64,000 bases of DNA. Source: JACCZR01 sp963830065. Lineage in GTDB: Bacteria > Actinomycetota > Thermoleophilia > Solirubrobacterales > Thermoleophilaceae. The notes beneath the pieces are model-generated. The model was not told where the DNA came from. It saw nothing but the letters and a program-made list of their open reading frames with translations, and did no database searches. This document shows positions 8,804-20,001 of the stretch, in pieces. The translations under genes and the position numbers were made by a program. Location of the stretch: contig CAWHLA010000006.1 in the NCBI GenBank assembly GCA_963830065.1, forward strand, positions 1-64,000. Direction: 5' to 3'. Numbering within the stretch: position 1 is the stretch's first letter; every line of letters begins with the position of its first letter.

Positions 8804-9469
8804 GTGCGACGCCTGATCCTGCTGTCGGCCGCGATCTGCGCACTGCTTCTCGCCGCCCCCGCGAGCGCCCAGCTCAACGACTTCAAGAACGGCGGCTCGG
8901 TCCCCACCTGCAAGTACAGCGACAAGCAGCTCGGCGGCGCGCTCGGCGACCTGCCGCCCGACGTCGAGCAGTACGCGCCCGGCTACGCCGACGAGCTGCG
9001 CAACGCGCGCGGCGCGCCCTGCGGCGGCAGCGGCGCGGGCGGCAACGGCGCCACCAGCGGTGGCGGCGCGGGCAGCGTCGAGAACGTCCCCGCCCCGCCG
9101 GGCGGCGGCGGCACCGGTGGCGGCGGCAGCGGCGGCCCGGCGGCGGTGGCGGCCCCGGCGGCGCGGGCGCGACCTCGTCGGTGAAGGTCAACGACCCGCC
9201 GGCGCCCAAGCCCGAGCGCCCGCAAGCGCCTGGCCAACGCCTCCTCCCCCGCGGTCACCACGCAGCCCGCCGGACCGGACGTGCCCACCTGGGCGCTGGC
9301 GCTGCTCGCCGCCGCGCTGCTGATCGGCTCGACCGTCGGCGCGATGTACATCCTCGGCGCGGACTTCTCGCGCTTCACCCGCCCGCTCGGCGCAGCCGCC
9401 GGCGAGGCGCGGGCACGGACCTCCGACAGGGCGCTCCAGCTCTGGGAGACCGTGCGCTTCGGCCGCTAG
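8804..9469 (+). CDS. Exported Gly-rich protein with C-terminal membrane anchor (frame breaks)
   Basis: Starts at GTG with a clear signal peptide (RRLILLSAAICALLLAAPAS, then AQ). A short domain follows with two spaced cysteines (PTCKYSDKQLGGAL, then RGAPCGG), then a long Gly/Ser/Pro linker. A C-terminal membrane helix (VPTWALALLAAALLIGSTVG) precedes a basic tail. The frame changes near 9143 and 9222, so two indels are likely inside the low-complexity linker. The layout suggests a surface-exposed domain held to the membrane by its C-terminus. No family was recognised. The stop overlaps the convergent NUDIX gene. Confidence 0.6.
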
Positions 9470-9979
9470 CCGGGCTCGCCGCCGGTCGCGTCGCGCAGCG
9501 CGAGCTCGGTCGACCAGAAGGCGAGCTCGCCCCACGGCAGCTCGTCCGGCGCGAAGGCCCTGACCTCGACGGCCTCCTCGCTGATCGCGGGCGACGCGCC
9601 CGGCCGCAGCGTCGCTCGGTAGACGACGAGCACCACGCGGTCCTCGGGCCGCGAGTAGACGCCGACCAGCTCGCCCAGGTCGAGCTCGATCTCCATCTCC
9701 TCCATCGCCTCGCGGTGGACGGCATCGGGAACCGACTCGCCCAGGTCCACGAAGCCGCCCGGGAAGGTCCACAGCCCCTCGCCCAGGCCCGGGCCCGCGG
9801 CGCAGCAGCCAGATGTTGCCGTCGGCGTCGTAGGGGATCGCCGCGGCGACGGGCTTGGGGTTGTAGTAGGCCTGGTAGCCGCAGGCGGGGCAGGCGATCG
9901 AGCGCGGGTGGCGCACCGTCGCCTCGGCCGCGCAGCGGGGGCAGAAGCGGGCCTCGTCCAGTGCCGGGTTGAGGCTCAC
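9466..9979 (-). CDS. NUDIX hydrolase with N-terminal zinc ribbon
   Basis: Hydrolyses a nucleoside diphosphate linked to another moiety. The N-terminus holds a CPxC...CPxCG zinc ribbon as in NudC/NADH pyrophosphatase relatives. The NUDIX box is GGFVDLGES, then REAMEEMEIEL, giving the conserved Gly, Glu, REx2EE pattern. The frame breaks near 9795 inside a GGGCCCGGGCC run, one lost base, separating the ribbon from the NUDIX box. The start is GTG (SLNPALDEARFCPRC), with a TAGCCT box 7 bases upstream. At about 170 residues it is shorter than full NudC. The substrate is unknown. Confidence 0.8.
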
Positions 9980-9986
9980 CCCGGCG

Positions 9987-9992
9987 AGGCTA
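9987..9992 (-). promoter_or_regulatory. -10 box for the NUDIX gene
   Basis: TAGCCT on the minus strand ends 7 bases before the GTG start, the local leaderless arrangement. Confidence 0.45.
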
Positions 9993-10028
9993 GATCCGCG
10001 GCCGGGCGCGCGCGCGCCCTCCCTCTCG

Positions 10029-10051
10029 AAAAAACGTCAGCGGCGCTGACG
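10029..10051 (-). terminator. Rho-independent-type terminator, leftward, no gene before it
   Basis: A perfect 7-base stem (CGTCAGC/GCTGACG) with a 3-base loop is followed on the minus strand by six T residues (10034-10029). This is a textbook intrinsic terminator for leftward transcription. No minus-strand protein gene lies upstream of it until beyond 13.8 kb, so it may end a small RNA or antisense transcript coming from the region before nrdR, or shield the NUDIX promoter. Confidence 0.65.
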
Positions 10052-10199
10052 AATTTCTCGGACGGTGCCACGCCCTCGCCCCGCCCGGATTTCCCGGCAG
10101 TTTGGGCGATCTCCGCGCGCGCCCGCTCGCGCCGCGCACGGCCCGACTTAGCCTGGCCCCGCTCGTTCGGCCTTTTTCGCCGGCCGCCAACCCGCAAAC

Positions 10200-10217
10200 A
10201 CCACAATATGTTGTGGT
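10200..10217. promoter_or_regulatory. Candidate NrdR box
   Basis: Inverted repeat ACCACAA/TTGTGGT around TATG. The ten-base core CAATATGTTG matches 9 of 10 positions of the known NrdR box core CwAtATaTwG. A weaker core, CTACATCCGG, starts 32 bases downstream at 10236, the three-turn spacing usual for paired NrdR boxes. The pair lies just before nrdR, so autoregulation is likely. Confidence 0.7.
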
Positions 10218-10245
10218 CCGGGAAGGAATCGGGCACTACATCCGG

Positions 10246-10251
10246 TAGAAT
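10246..10251 (+). promoter_or_regulatory. -10 box for nrdR
   Basis: TAGAAT ends 8 bases before the nrdR GTG, so the mRNA is probably leaderless. It overlaps the second, weaker NrdR half-site, which would let NrdR block polymerase directly. Confidence 0.55.
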
Positions 10252-10259
10252 AGGCCCCA

Positions 10260-10747
10260 GTGCGCTGTCCGTTCTGCTCCTTCGAATCGACCAAGGTCAC
10301 GGACTCCCGTCTGACCGACCCGGGCGACTCGATCCGCCGTCGCCGCGAGTGCGCGGGGTGCGGCAACCGCTTCACCACGCACGAACGGGCCGAGGAGGTG
10401 CCGATCGACGTGCTCAAGCGCGACGGCAGCACCCAGCGCTTCGACCGGCGCAAGCTGCTGCGAGGGCTCGTTCGGGCGGCCGGTGGCCGTCCGGTGGGAG
10501 GCGAGCAGCTCGAGCAGCTGGCCGACGCGATCGCGGCGGACATCCGCCGCGGCGGGCCGCAGGTGAAGGCCGAGCGGATCGGCGATCTCGCCGAGCGCGG
10601 CCTGGCCCGGCTGGACCCGTGACGGCGATCCAGTTCGCGTCGGTGTACCGCCGGCTGTCCGACCTCGACGAGCTCGAGGCGGCCGTCCGGCGGCTGCGCG
10701 AGGAGCCCCTTCCGGGCGCCGACCAGATGCCCTTCGACAGACGCTGA
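10260..10747 (+). CDS. nrdR: Transcriptional repressor NrdR
   Basis: Represses ribonucleotide reductase genes in response to bound ATP/dATP. The N-terminal zinc ribbon is MRCPFCSFESTKV with CAGCGNRFTTHE, followed by the ATP-cone (VLKRDGSTQRFDRRKLLRG). The frame stops early at 10622, but the family C-terminus (VTAIQFASVYRRLSDLDEL) continues in the next frame. One more C in CCC near 10617 restores a protein of about 162 residues, the normal length. The break is therefore a probable sequencing error. The start is GTG with no ribosome site. It stands just upstream of nrdJ in the same direction. Confidence 0.93.
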
Positions 10748-10825
10748 CCGATCCGTCTGACCCCGGAGCATGATCGGTCGTTCCACCACAAAAGCCCCAC
10801 GGACGACGGAATAGAGGAGAGAAGG

Positions 10826-13716
<2,891 letters not shown>

Positions 13717-13743
13717 GCGCTGCAGCCAAGGCTTCGGGCGCTT

Positions 13744-13844
13744 CCTGCCCATCCCGCGTCGGCAGGAGGGCCCGGACCTGTCGGCTCTGGAGACCCATCT
13801 CAGTCCGGAACTCCCCTGAGGGGAAGGCATCGCGGGACGGCAGG
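13744..13844. other. Structured non-coding segment between convergent genes
   Basis: Between the nrdJ stop and the convergent monooxygenase-like gene, the sequence can fold strongly. CCTGCC (13744-13749) pairs with GGCAGG (13839-13844), and after a small internal loop seven more pairs form (13752-13758 with 13831-13837). Inside are CCGGAC/GTCCGG (13772-13777 with 13803-13808), a GAGA/TCTC hairpin and a CCCC-TGA-GGGG hairpin. It is not a simple terminator, since no T run follows. It matches no RNA family that I can name and could act from either strand. Confidence 0.4.
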
Positions 13845-13870
13845 GGCCAGCACAGTCGGGCGCGCGGCGG

Positions 13871-14197
13871 CTAGCGGTTCGCGTGAGTCCCAGTAGCTGA
13901 GACGCCGAAGCGCCCCACCTCCTCGGCCTCGCTGACCACCGGCCCCCACTCGCACCGCTCGGCCAGGCCCGCCTGGAACTCGGCGAACGCCGGCAGGCTG
14001 GTGAGGGGCACCGGCTCGTCGCCCTCGCGGTGAGAGTGGTGCACGAACGTCAGCCCGTCCTCCAGGCGGTAGGTCTCGTACAAGAAACGATCGGGGGCCA
14101 ACTCCGCCAGCTCCCGGTACACCTCCCGCACGAGCTCCGCGTTCAGCTCGGCCTGACCGGGCCGCACCCGGTAGCGAACGATCACGTGCCGGATCAT
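13871..14197 (-). CDS. Small antibiotic-biosynthesis-monooxygenase-like (dimeric alpha-beta barrel) protein
   Basis: A 108-residue protein that opens with IRHVIVRYRVRPGQAELNAE, a strand-helix pattern as in dimeric alpha-beta barrel proteins of the ABM type, followed by ELAPDRFLYETYRLEDGLTF. No catalytic residues can be assigned. Its ATG overlaps the stop of the MFS gene (TGATG), so the two are coupled; it may act on or detoxify the pump substrate. Function unknown. Confidence 0.65.
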   Translation of the reverse strand: MIRHVIVRYRVRPGQAELNAELVREVYRELAELAPDRFLYETYRLEDGLTFVHHSHREGDEPVPLTSLPAFAEFQAGLAERCEWGPVVSEAEEVGRFGVSATGTHANR

Positions 14198-15597
14198 CAG
14201 CGGCCTCCTTCCAAAGCCGGGGTCATCCCGACGCCCGCACCGGCGCGCCGCGGCAGCGCCGCGCCGCATACCGCCGCCAGCAGCGACAGCCCGGCCGACA
14301 CCCCCATCGCCCCGGTGAAGCCGTCGGCGAACTCGCCCGGCGACCCGTAGCCGCCCACTGCGGCGAATACCGCCACGGCGACCGCGATCCCCAGCACGCC
14401 GCCCAGCTCGCGCATCGTGCTGTTGGTCCCCGAGGCCTTGCCGATCGCCTCCGGGGGCACCGCGCTCACCACCGAGTTCTGCGCCGCGGGGAACGTCATC
14501 GAGATCCCCACCCCGGCCACCATCAGCGGCGGGATCAGCTCGCCGTAGGCCATGCCGGGCTCGGCCACCAGGCCGATCCAGCCCAGGCCGATCAGCTGCA
14601 GCAGCGGCCCGGTGACGAGGAAGGGTCGCTCGCCGAAGCGGTCCACCAGCGTGCCCGCCACCGGCGCCACGAAGAACAGCGTCGCCGTCCAGGGCAGCAG
14701 TCGCAGCCCGGCGCCGAGCGGGCCGTTGCCCAGGCCGGTCTGCATGAACTGCGACATGAAGAACACCGCCGAGAACAGCGCGCCGACCGCGAAGAAGATC
14801 GACGAGTTGCCCGCCGAGAACGCGCGCGAGCGGAAGAAGCGCATCGGCAGCATCGGCTGCGCGGCGCGCAGCTCCCAGGCCACGAACGCCGCCAACAGAG
14901 CCAGGCCGGCGACCAGGGCGCCCACCACCTCGAGACTCCCCCAGCCCGCCTCGTTGCCGCGCACCAGACCCCACACCACGCCGAACACGCCACCGGACAC
15001 CAGCCCGAGCCCGGGCAGGTCCAGCGCCGCGTCGGGCCCGTAGCCCTCCGGCACACGCGCGCGCACGAGCGGGATCAGCGCCAGTCCGATCGGCACGTTG
15101 ATCCAGAAGATCCACTCCCAGGAGATGCCCTCGGTGACCGCGCCGCCCACCAGCGGCCCGCTCGCCACCGCGAGGCCGGTGACCGCGAAGAAGATGCCCA
15201 GCGCCTTGCCGCGCTCCTCGGGCGCGAACGCCGCACTGACCAAGGCGAGCGCCAGCGTCATGGCCATCGCGGCGCCGACGCCCTGCACCACGCGGGCAGC
15301 GATCAGCGCCTCGATGCTCGGCGCCAACGCGCACGCGGCCGAGGACAGCGCGAACAACGCCACTCCGGCGATGAACACGCGCCGGCGGCCGAAGCGGTCG
15401 CCGAGCGCCGCCGCGGTCATGAGGAAGACCGCGAGGCTCAGGTTGTAGCCGTTCACCGTCCATTCGAGCCCCTCGATCGAGGCGCCGAGGTCGGTGCGGA
15501 TCGTGCTCAGCGCCGTGGAGACCACCAGCGTGTCGAGCGCCACCATCAGCGACGCGACCGAGGTCAGTACGAGGATCCATCTCTGCTTGGAGGTCAT
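14197..15597 (-). CDS. MFS drug efflux transporter, DHA2 (EmrB/QacA) type
   Basis: A 466-residue membrane protein with about 14 hydrophobic segments. Motif A is seen as GDRFGRRRVFIAG, motif B in AARVVQGVGAAMAM, and the motif C region is GLAVASGPLVGGAV. TM1 carries the DHA2 motif LDTLVVSTALSTI. It exports small hydrophobic molecules using the proton gradient. It is translated with the downstream ABM-like gene and is divergent from an ECF sigma factor 96 bases away, which may control it. The substrate is unknown. Confidence 0.88.
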   Translation of the reverse strand: MTSKQRWILVLTSVASLMVALDTLVVSTALSTIRTDLGASIEGLEWTVNGYNLSLAVFLMTAAALGDRFGRRRVFIAGVALFALSSAACALAPSIEALIAARVVQGVGAAMAMTLALALVSAAFAPEERGKALGIFFAVTGLAVASGPLVGGAVTEGISWEWIFWINVPIGLALIPLVRARVPEGYGPDAALDLPGLGLVSGGVFGVVWGLVRGNEAGWGSLEVVGALVAGLALLAAFVAWELRAAQPMLPMRFFRSRAFSAGNSSIFFAVGALFSAVFFMSQFMQTGLGNGPLGAGLRLLPWTATLFFVAPVAGTLVDRFGERPFLVTGPLLQLIGLGWIGLVAEPGMAYGELIPPLMVAGVGISMTFPAAQNSVVSAVPPEAIGKASGTNSTMRELGGVLGIAVAVAVFAAVGGYGSPGEFADGFTGAMGVSAGLSLLAAVCGAALPRRAGAGVGMTPALEGGR

Positions 15598-15693
15598 GTC
15601 AGTACGGACACCGGCCCGCGCGGCGAACTCACCGATGAGTTTCGGCGGCCGGCGGTGTCGCTACGCACAAGTGACCCTTGTCAGGATCGAGTT

Positions 15694-16699
15694 GTGACCC
15701 AAGCCACCCTCAGCCGCGCCCGCGCCGGCGACGAGCAGGCCTTCCGCGAGCTGACCGAGCCCTACCGGCGCGAGCTGCAGGTGCACTGCTACCGGATCCT
15801 CGGCTCGGTGCTGGACGCCGAGGACCTCGTGCAGGAGACGCTGCTGGCGGCCTGGCGCGGGCTGGGCGACTTCGAGGAGCGCGCCTCGCTGCGCTCGTGG
15901 CTGTACCGGATCGCCACCAACCGCTGCCTCAACGCGCTGCGCGACAAGTCACGGAGGCCTGACGAGGTGCTCGACGGACCGGCCGGCGCGCCGGAGCCCA
16001 GCCGCTACGGCGAGCCGATCTGGCTCCAGCCCTACCCCGACTCGCTGCTCGACGGCGTGCCCGACCGCGCCGACGGCCCCGACGTCCGCTACGACACCAA
16101 GGAGGCCGTCGCGCTGGCGTTCGTTTCGGGCCTGCAGCGGATGCCACCCACCCAGCGCGCGGTGCTCGTGCTGCGCGACGTGCTCGGCTATCGCGCGAGC
16201 CGAGGTGGCGGAGATGCTCGACTCCTCCCCGGCCTCCGTCAACAGCGCGCTGCAGCGGGCCCGCGCGGCGCTCGACCAGGCCGAGCCACGCAGCGCCGAG
16301 ACCAGCGCGCTGCCCAGCTCACCCGCCCAGCGCGAGCTGCTGACCCGCTTCAGCGACGCCTTCGAGAGCGGCGACGTGGACGCCGTGGTCGCCCTGCTCA
16401 CCGACGACGCCTGGATCCGCATGCCGCCCGAGCCGCACGAGTACCAGGGCGCCGAGGCGATCGCCGAGTTCCTGGAGTCACGCCAGCTGTGGCGCGCGGG
16501 CCGGATGCGGCTGGTGCCCACGCGTGCCAACGACGCCCCCGCCTTCGGCTACTACATGGCCGACCCGCATGCCGACGTGGCGCGTGCCGCCGGCGTGTTC
16601 GTGCTCACCCTCGAGGGCGAGCGCATCAGCGCGATCACGCGCTTCGGCGACAACGGGGTGCTGCCCTACTTCGGCCTGCCGCGCACGCTGCCGCTGTAG
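15694..16699 (+). CDS. ECF sigma factor with C-terminal SnoaL-like domain (SigG/SigJ type)
   Basis: Region 2 is SRARAGDEQAFRELTEPYRR and DAEDLVQETLLAAWRGL, followed by SLRSWLYRIATNRCLNAL. A linker WLQPYPDSLL leads to region 4 (LPPTQRAVLVLRDVLGY-like, then AEMLDSSPASVNSALQRARA). The C-terminal 110 residues (LLTRFSDAFESGDVDAVVAL) form a SnoaL/NTF2-like fold typical of sigma factors that lack a separate anti-sigma. The frame breaks near 16197, joining region 4 to region 2; one base restores it. The start is taken at GTG 15694. It may drive the divergent efflux gene; that link is inference from position. Confidence 0.85.
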
Positions 16700-16719
16700 C
16701 GCGGGTGAGCCGAAGACCG

Positions 16720-16725
16720 TAGCCT
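16720..16725 (+). promoter_or_regulatory. -10 box for the first cupin
   Basis: TAGCCT ends 8 bases before the ATG with no ribosome site between them. Confidence 0.45.
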
Positions 16726-16733
16726 GACCCTCT

Positions 16734-17066
16734 ATGCCGATCGAGCCGATCCCGACCTACGAGGGCACCTTCCGCTGGGAGGGCGCCGATCACGGCGCGA
16801 GCGTCTCGGGCTTCGTGGTCCGCAGCCGGACCGGGGAGGGTCCGGTGTTACACCGTCACCCCTATGAAGAGGTGTTCGTGCTCGAGGCCGGGCGGGCGAC
16901 ATTCACCGTGGGCGATGAGACGGTCGAGCTCGAGCCCGGTCAGATGCTGGTAGCGCCCGCCAACACGCCGCACCGGTTCATCAACTCGGGCGAGGAGCCG
17001 CTGAGAATGGTCACCATCCACCCGGCTCCGCGGGTGGAGCAGGAGGACCTGCCCGACGGCGCCTGA
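16734..17066 (+). CDS. Cupin-fold protein
   Basis: A 110-residue single cupin. The metal-binding pattern is seen as LHRHPYEEVFVLEAG (His, His, Glu) and, in the second motif, NTPHRFINSG (His). It belongs to small cupin-2 proteins, which may be enzymes, isomerases or sensors; no substrate can be assigned. It is clearly a paralogue of the cupin near 23.1 kb: both share GADHGASVS and end in HPAPR(V/M)EQE. It is followed 3 bases later by a second, different cupin in the same direction, likely one transcript. Confidence 0.85.
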   Translation: MPIEPIPTYEGTFRWEGADHGASVSGFVVRSRTGEGPVLHRHPYEEVFVLEAGRATFTVGDETVELEPGQMLVAPANTPHRFINSGEEPLRMVTIHPAPRVEQEDLPDGA

Positions 17067-17069
17067 CTG

Positions 17070-17459
17070 GTGCCCGGCGATCACACCCACATCAACCTCC
17101 GCGACGTCGAGGACGCCGCGCCCCCGAACGGGTTCGGCGACCGCTGGGAGGCGCGCGTCGCGCGCGAGGCCCTCAAAGCCGAGCAGACCGGCGTGACCCA
17201 CTTCCGGCTCAAGCCCGGCAAGCGCTCGCCGTTCGTCCACCGTCACGAGCGGGCGGAGGAGGTCTACGTGGTCGTCTCCGGCAGCGGGCGGGTCAAGCTC
17301 GACGACGAGCTCGTCGACATCGAGCCGCGCGACGCCATCCGCGTGCCGCCCGAGGTGTCGCGCGCTTTCGAGGCCGGACCGGAGGGCCTCGAGCTCATCG
17401 CCTTCGGCCCTCACGTGTCCGGCGACGGCGTGCCGGTCGACGATCCCTGGGTTCAGTGA
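17070..17459 (+). CDS. Cupin-fold protein
   Basis: A 129-residue cupin from a GTG start. The first motif is PFVHRHERAEEVYVVVSGSG, giving two His and a Glu; the second-motif His seems replaced (PPEVSRAFEAG has no His), so the metal site may be incomplete. It closely follows the previous cupin and is probably co-transcribed. Function unknown. Confidence 0.8.
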   Translation: MPGDHTHINLRDVEDAAPPNGFGDRWEARVAREALKAEQTGVTHFRLKPGKRSPFVHRHERAEEVYVVVSGSGRVKLDDELVDIEPRDAIRVPPEVSRAFEAGPEGLELIAFGPHVSGDGVPVDDPWVQ

Positions 17460-17463
17460 CCCC

Positions 17464-17853
17464 TCAGGAGTAGCGCGCCTCGATCTCCGCGAGGAACCCG
17501 TCGGCCAGCCGGCGGAAGCTGTCCTCGGTCAGCCTGATCTCGTCCCCGGGCTCGAGGCCGAGCACGGTCTCCTCCGGCTTCAGCTTGATCGTGCCGTCGT
17601 CGGCGAACACGCCGTCGTTCTCGGTGAGCGAGTCGCACACGACGCGCACCTCGTTGAGCGGGTTGCCGTCCTTGCCTTCCTGCTTGCGGACCCGGTGCAG
17701 GAAGTAGTGGTCGAGAGCCAGGACCATGTTGTTGAAGAACGCGGCCTCGGCGTCCGCAGAGCCGCCGGCGGCGGCGAACGCCGCAGTGTCGGCTTCGATC
17801 CGACGTCGGGTGCGGTCGACGTGGTCCTGGCTGTAGTTGCTGACGGCGAGCAT
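17464..17853 (-). CDS. Conserved hypothetical protein
   Basis: A 129-residue soluble protein. The ATG before LAVSNYSQDHVDRTRR is chosen because a strong GGAGGT ribosome site lies 7 bases upstream; the longer frame from 17919 has no such support. The N-terminal half is helical (DRTRRRIEADTAAFAAAGGS, then ALDHYFLHRVRKQEGKDGNP); the C-terminal half is beta-rich and acidic (DDGTIKLKPEETVLGLEPGD). No family recognised. It is convergent with the cupin pair. Confidence 0.7.
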   Translation of the reverse strand: MLAVSNYSQDHVDRTRRRIEADTAAFAAAGGSADAEAAFFNNMVLALDHYFLHRVRKQEGKDGNPLNEVRVVCDSLTENDGVFADDGTIKLKPEETVLGLEPGDEIRLTEDSFRRLADGFLAEIEARYS

Positions 17854-17919
17854 CCGTTTACCTCCGGGTCGGTTGGGTGGGCCGGACCTGAGACGAACGG
17901 GCCGCCCGGAAATCGACAC

Positions 17920-18642
17920 CTACATCCGTCGAGCCACGATCACGTCGTAGAGGATCGGCTCGCCGGACATCCGCAGGCGGTGGCGGAAGCGCTCCACGTG
18001 CGTCACCTCGGTGCCGTGCTCGCCCTGCCGCAGCTCGGCGAAGTAGCGGGCCATCGGGTCGTCCCCGGCGTCGAGCAACTCCTCCGGCACCGTGACCGCC
18101 AGCCAGGACTCGGACGGGAACGCGGTCCAGGCGTCGTGGAGCACCTCGGGCGTGATGTGCCCGAAGCCCAGCGCGCCCGCGGCCACGAACGCGTTCAGCT
18201 CGTGCTCGGCCACCAGGTCGGGGATCGAGAACTCCTCGAGCCCGCCGGTCAGGTAGCGCTCATACAGGTCGGGGCGGTCCCGCGCGGCGGCCGGGCCGGC
18301 CTCGGGCTCGGCGTCCAGGCCGATCATCGGTGTGTCGACGCCCCGCGAGCGCAGCGCCTCGCCCACCACGCCGTTGCCCGCGCCGACGTCGAACACGCGC
18401 AACGAAGCCGGCTCGCCCGCCTGAGCAATCAGCGCGTCGGCCAGCTTGTCCGGAGACTCGCACTCCAGCTGGCGCTGCACGACCTCCTCGTACAGCCCCG
18501 GCACCGCGTACACCCGCCCGTACTCGTGCAGGCGCATCTCCTCCTCGCGCCCGTCGTCCCAGCGCACAGTGAGGCGCTCCTCCTGCTGCGTGCGGTCGGT
18601 GGTCCGGTCGAGCTCGACGGAGTAGCCGGGGTCAGCCGTCAT
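17920..18642 (-). CDS. SAM-dependent methyltransferase
   Basis: A 240-residue class I methyltransferase. The SAM-binding motif I is RVFDVGAGNGVVGEAL at about residues 82-97, followed by GLDAEPEAGPAA as motif II-like. The region before motif I (VRWDDGREEEMRLHEYGR) is an N-terminal extension. The C-terminal RFRHRLRMSGEPILYDVIVA fits the last strands of the fold. The substrate is unknown. A TAGCTT box lies 6 bases before the ATG. Confidence 0.82.
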   Translation of the reverse strand: MTADPGYSVELDRTTDRTQQEERLTVRWDDGREEEMRLHEYGRVYAVPGLYEEVVQRQLECESPDKLADALIAQAGEPASLRVFDVGAGNGVVGEALRSRGVDTPMIGLDAEPEAGPAAARDRPDLYERYLTGGLEEFSIPDLVAEHELNAFVAAGALGFGHITPEVLHDAWTAFPSESWLAVTVPEELLDAGDDPMARYFAELRQGEHGTEVTHVERFRHRLRMSGEPILYDVIVARRM

Positions 18643-18648
18643 AGGGAG

Positions 18649-18654
18649 AAGCTA
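18649..18654 (-). promoter_or_regulatory. -10 box for the methyltransferase
   Basis: TAGCTT on the minus strand ends 6 bases before the ATG start. Confidence 0.4.
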
Positions 18655-18753
18655 GGCCGCACGACCTTCGCGCAGGAGTACCTGATGGCCGGCACCCGCA
18701 GGTCGACATAACCCAAACCGCGACTTTGCAGGACTTTCGTGTTCCTGCTCCCT

Positions 18754-19923
18754 ATGCGCCGTTTTCTGCTGCCCGCGCTGGTCGCGTGCGCGCTCCTCGC
18801 CCCCGCGGGCGCCCACGCCCAGGCGGCCCCTGATCCCAACGACCCCGCCCAGGCCATGGCGGGCGACACCATGTGGATCTGGCAGGTCAAGAAGTCCAGC
18901 CGGGGCAGTGTCAGCAGGATCGCCCGCGCGGCCAAGCGCTACGGCATCGAGAACCTGGTCATCAAGGGCGCTGATGCGACCCGGACCTGGCGTCAGTTCA
19001 ACCGTCGCTTCGTCAATGCGCTGAGAGCGCGCGGCCTGAAGGTCTGCGCCTACCAGTTCGTCTACGGCCGCCGGCCGCGTGGCGAAGCGATCGCCGGCGC
19101 CCGCATTGCCAAGGCGGCCGACTGCCTGATGATCGACGCCGAGACCCACTACGAGGGCCGCTACACCTCGGCCCAGGCCTACATGCGCTCCCTGCGCGCC
19201 CGGATCGGGCCCGACTACCCCCTCGGGCTCACCAGCTTCCCCTACGTCCACTACCACCCGGCCTTCCCCTACTCCGTCTTCCTCGGCCCGGGCGGCGCCC
19301 AGGTCAACGTGCCGCAGGTCTACTGGAAGGCGATCGGCCACAGCGTCGACCGCTCCTTGGCCACTACCTACAAGTACAACGCCGTCTACGGCCGCACCAT
19401 CGCCCCGCTGGGCCAGACCTGGATGCACCCCCGCCGCAGCCAGATCCGGCGCTTCCGCCAGCAGTCCATCGAGTACGGCGCGACCGGTGTCGGCTGGTGG
19501 GACTGGCAGGAGTCGGCCCCGCGGGACTGGCGCGCTGTCTCCTCACCGCTGCCGCCACCGGGTCCGGCCCGGCAGGCCGGCTACCCGGGGCTGAAGCGAC
19601 GGTCGCGCGGTGACTTGGTGGTCTGGGCCCAGCAGCACCTGCGTGCCGCCGGGCAGAGCGTGCCCGTCAACGGCGTCTTCGACGAGCCCACCAAGGCCGC
19701 GGTAGTCGGCTTCCAGCAGCAGCAGGGCCTGCCCGCCGGCGGCGGCATCGGCCCGGCCACTTGGGCCGCGCTAGTGCGCTTCGCCCCTGCGCGCGTCGCC
19801 TGGCGCAGCAGCCGCCGGTCGGTGGCGGCGAAGGCAGCGGCGGGCACGACGCCCGAGCCGAGGTCGGCGACGCTGCGCCCGCGCCGCAACGAGCTCAAGG
19901 CCAAGCGCCGCGTCGGCCACTGA
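18754..19923 (+). CDS. Secreted TIM-barrel-like protein with peptidoglycan-binding domain
   Basis: A signal peptide (MRRFLLPALVACALLAPAGA) precedes a beta/alpha-barrel-like domain (IARAAKRYGIENLVIKGADA, VNALRARGLKVCAYQFVYGR, then ADCLMIDAETHYEGRY). Its layout resembles the GH25-like lysozyme/glycoside hydrolase fold, with DAE as a possible acidic pair. Near residues 280-345 is a PG_binding_1 domain (GDLVVWAQQHLRAAGQSVPV, then NGVFDEPTKAAVVGFQ). A basic tail follows. It is probably a cell-wall hydrolase or wall-binding protein. The upstream GTG at 18739 could be the start instead, but the ATG gives the more normal signal peptide. Confidence 0.72.
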   Translation: MRRFLLPALVACALLAPAGAHAQAAPDPNDPAQAMAGDTMWIWQVKKSSRGSVSRIARAAKRYGIENLVIKGADATRTWRQFNRRFVNALRARGLKVCAYQFVYGRRPRGEAIAGARIAKAADCLMIDAETHYEGRYTSAQAYMRSLRARIGPDYPLGLTSFPYVHYHPAFPYSVFLGPGGAQVNVPQVYWKAIGHSVDRSLATTYKYNAVYGRTIAPLGQTWMHPRRSQIRRFRQQSIEYGATGVGWWDWQESAPRDWRAVSSPLPPPGPARQAGYPGLKRRSRGDLVVWAQQHLRAAGQSVPVNGVFDEPTKAAVVGFQQQQGLPAGGGIGPATWAALVRFAPARVAWRSSRRSVAAKAAAGTTPEPRSATLRPRRNELKAKRRVGH

Positions 19924-20001
19924 CAGGGCGCGCCTCCGCGACGGGGCGGGTCGGCTAACCGGCACTTGCGCCCGCCCGGGCACTAGGGCGAGAATCGTGT
20001 C

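Noticed and set aside
9060..9180. Tandem Gly-codon repeat as a mobile or CRISPR-like element
   Set aside because: It is a low-complexity Gly/Ser linker inside a coding frame with no regular spacers.
13744..13844. Thiamine pyrophosphate or cobalamin riboswitch
   Set aside because: A CTGAGA-like string occurs on the minus strand, but the other conserved TPP and cobalamin blocks are absent, and no downstream gene fits.
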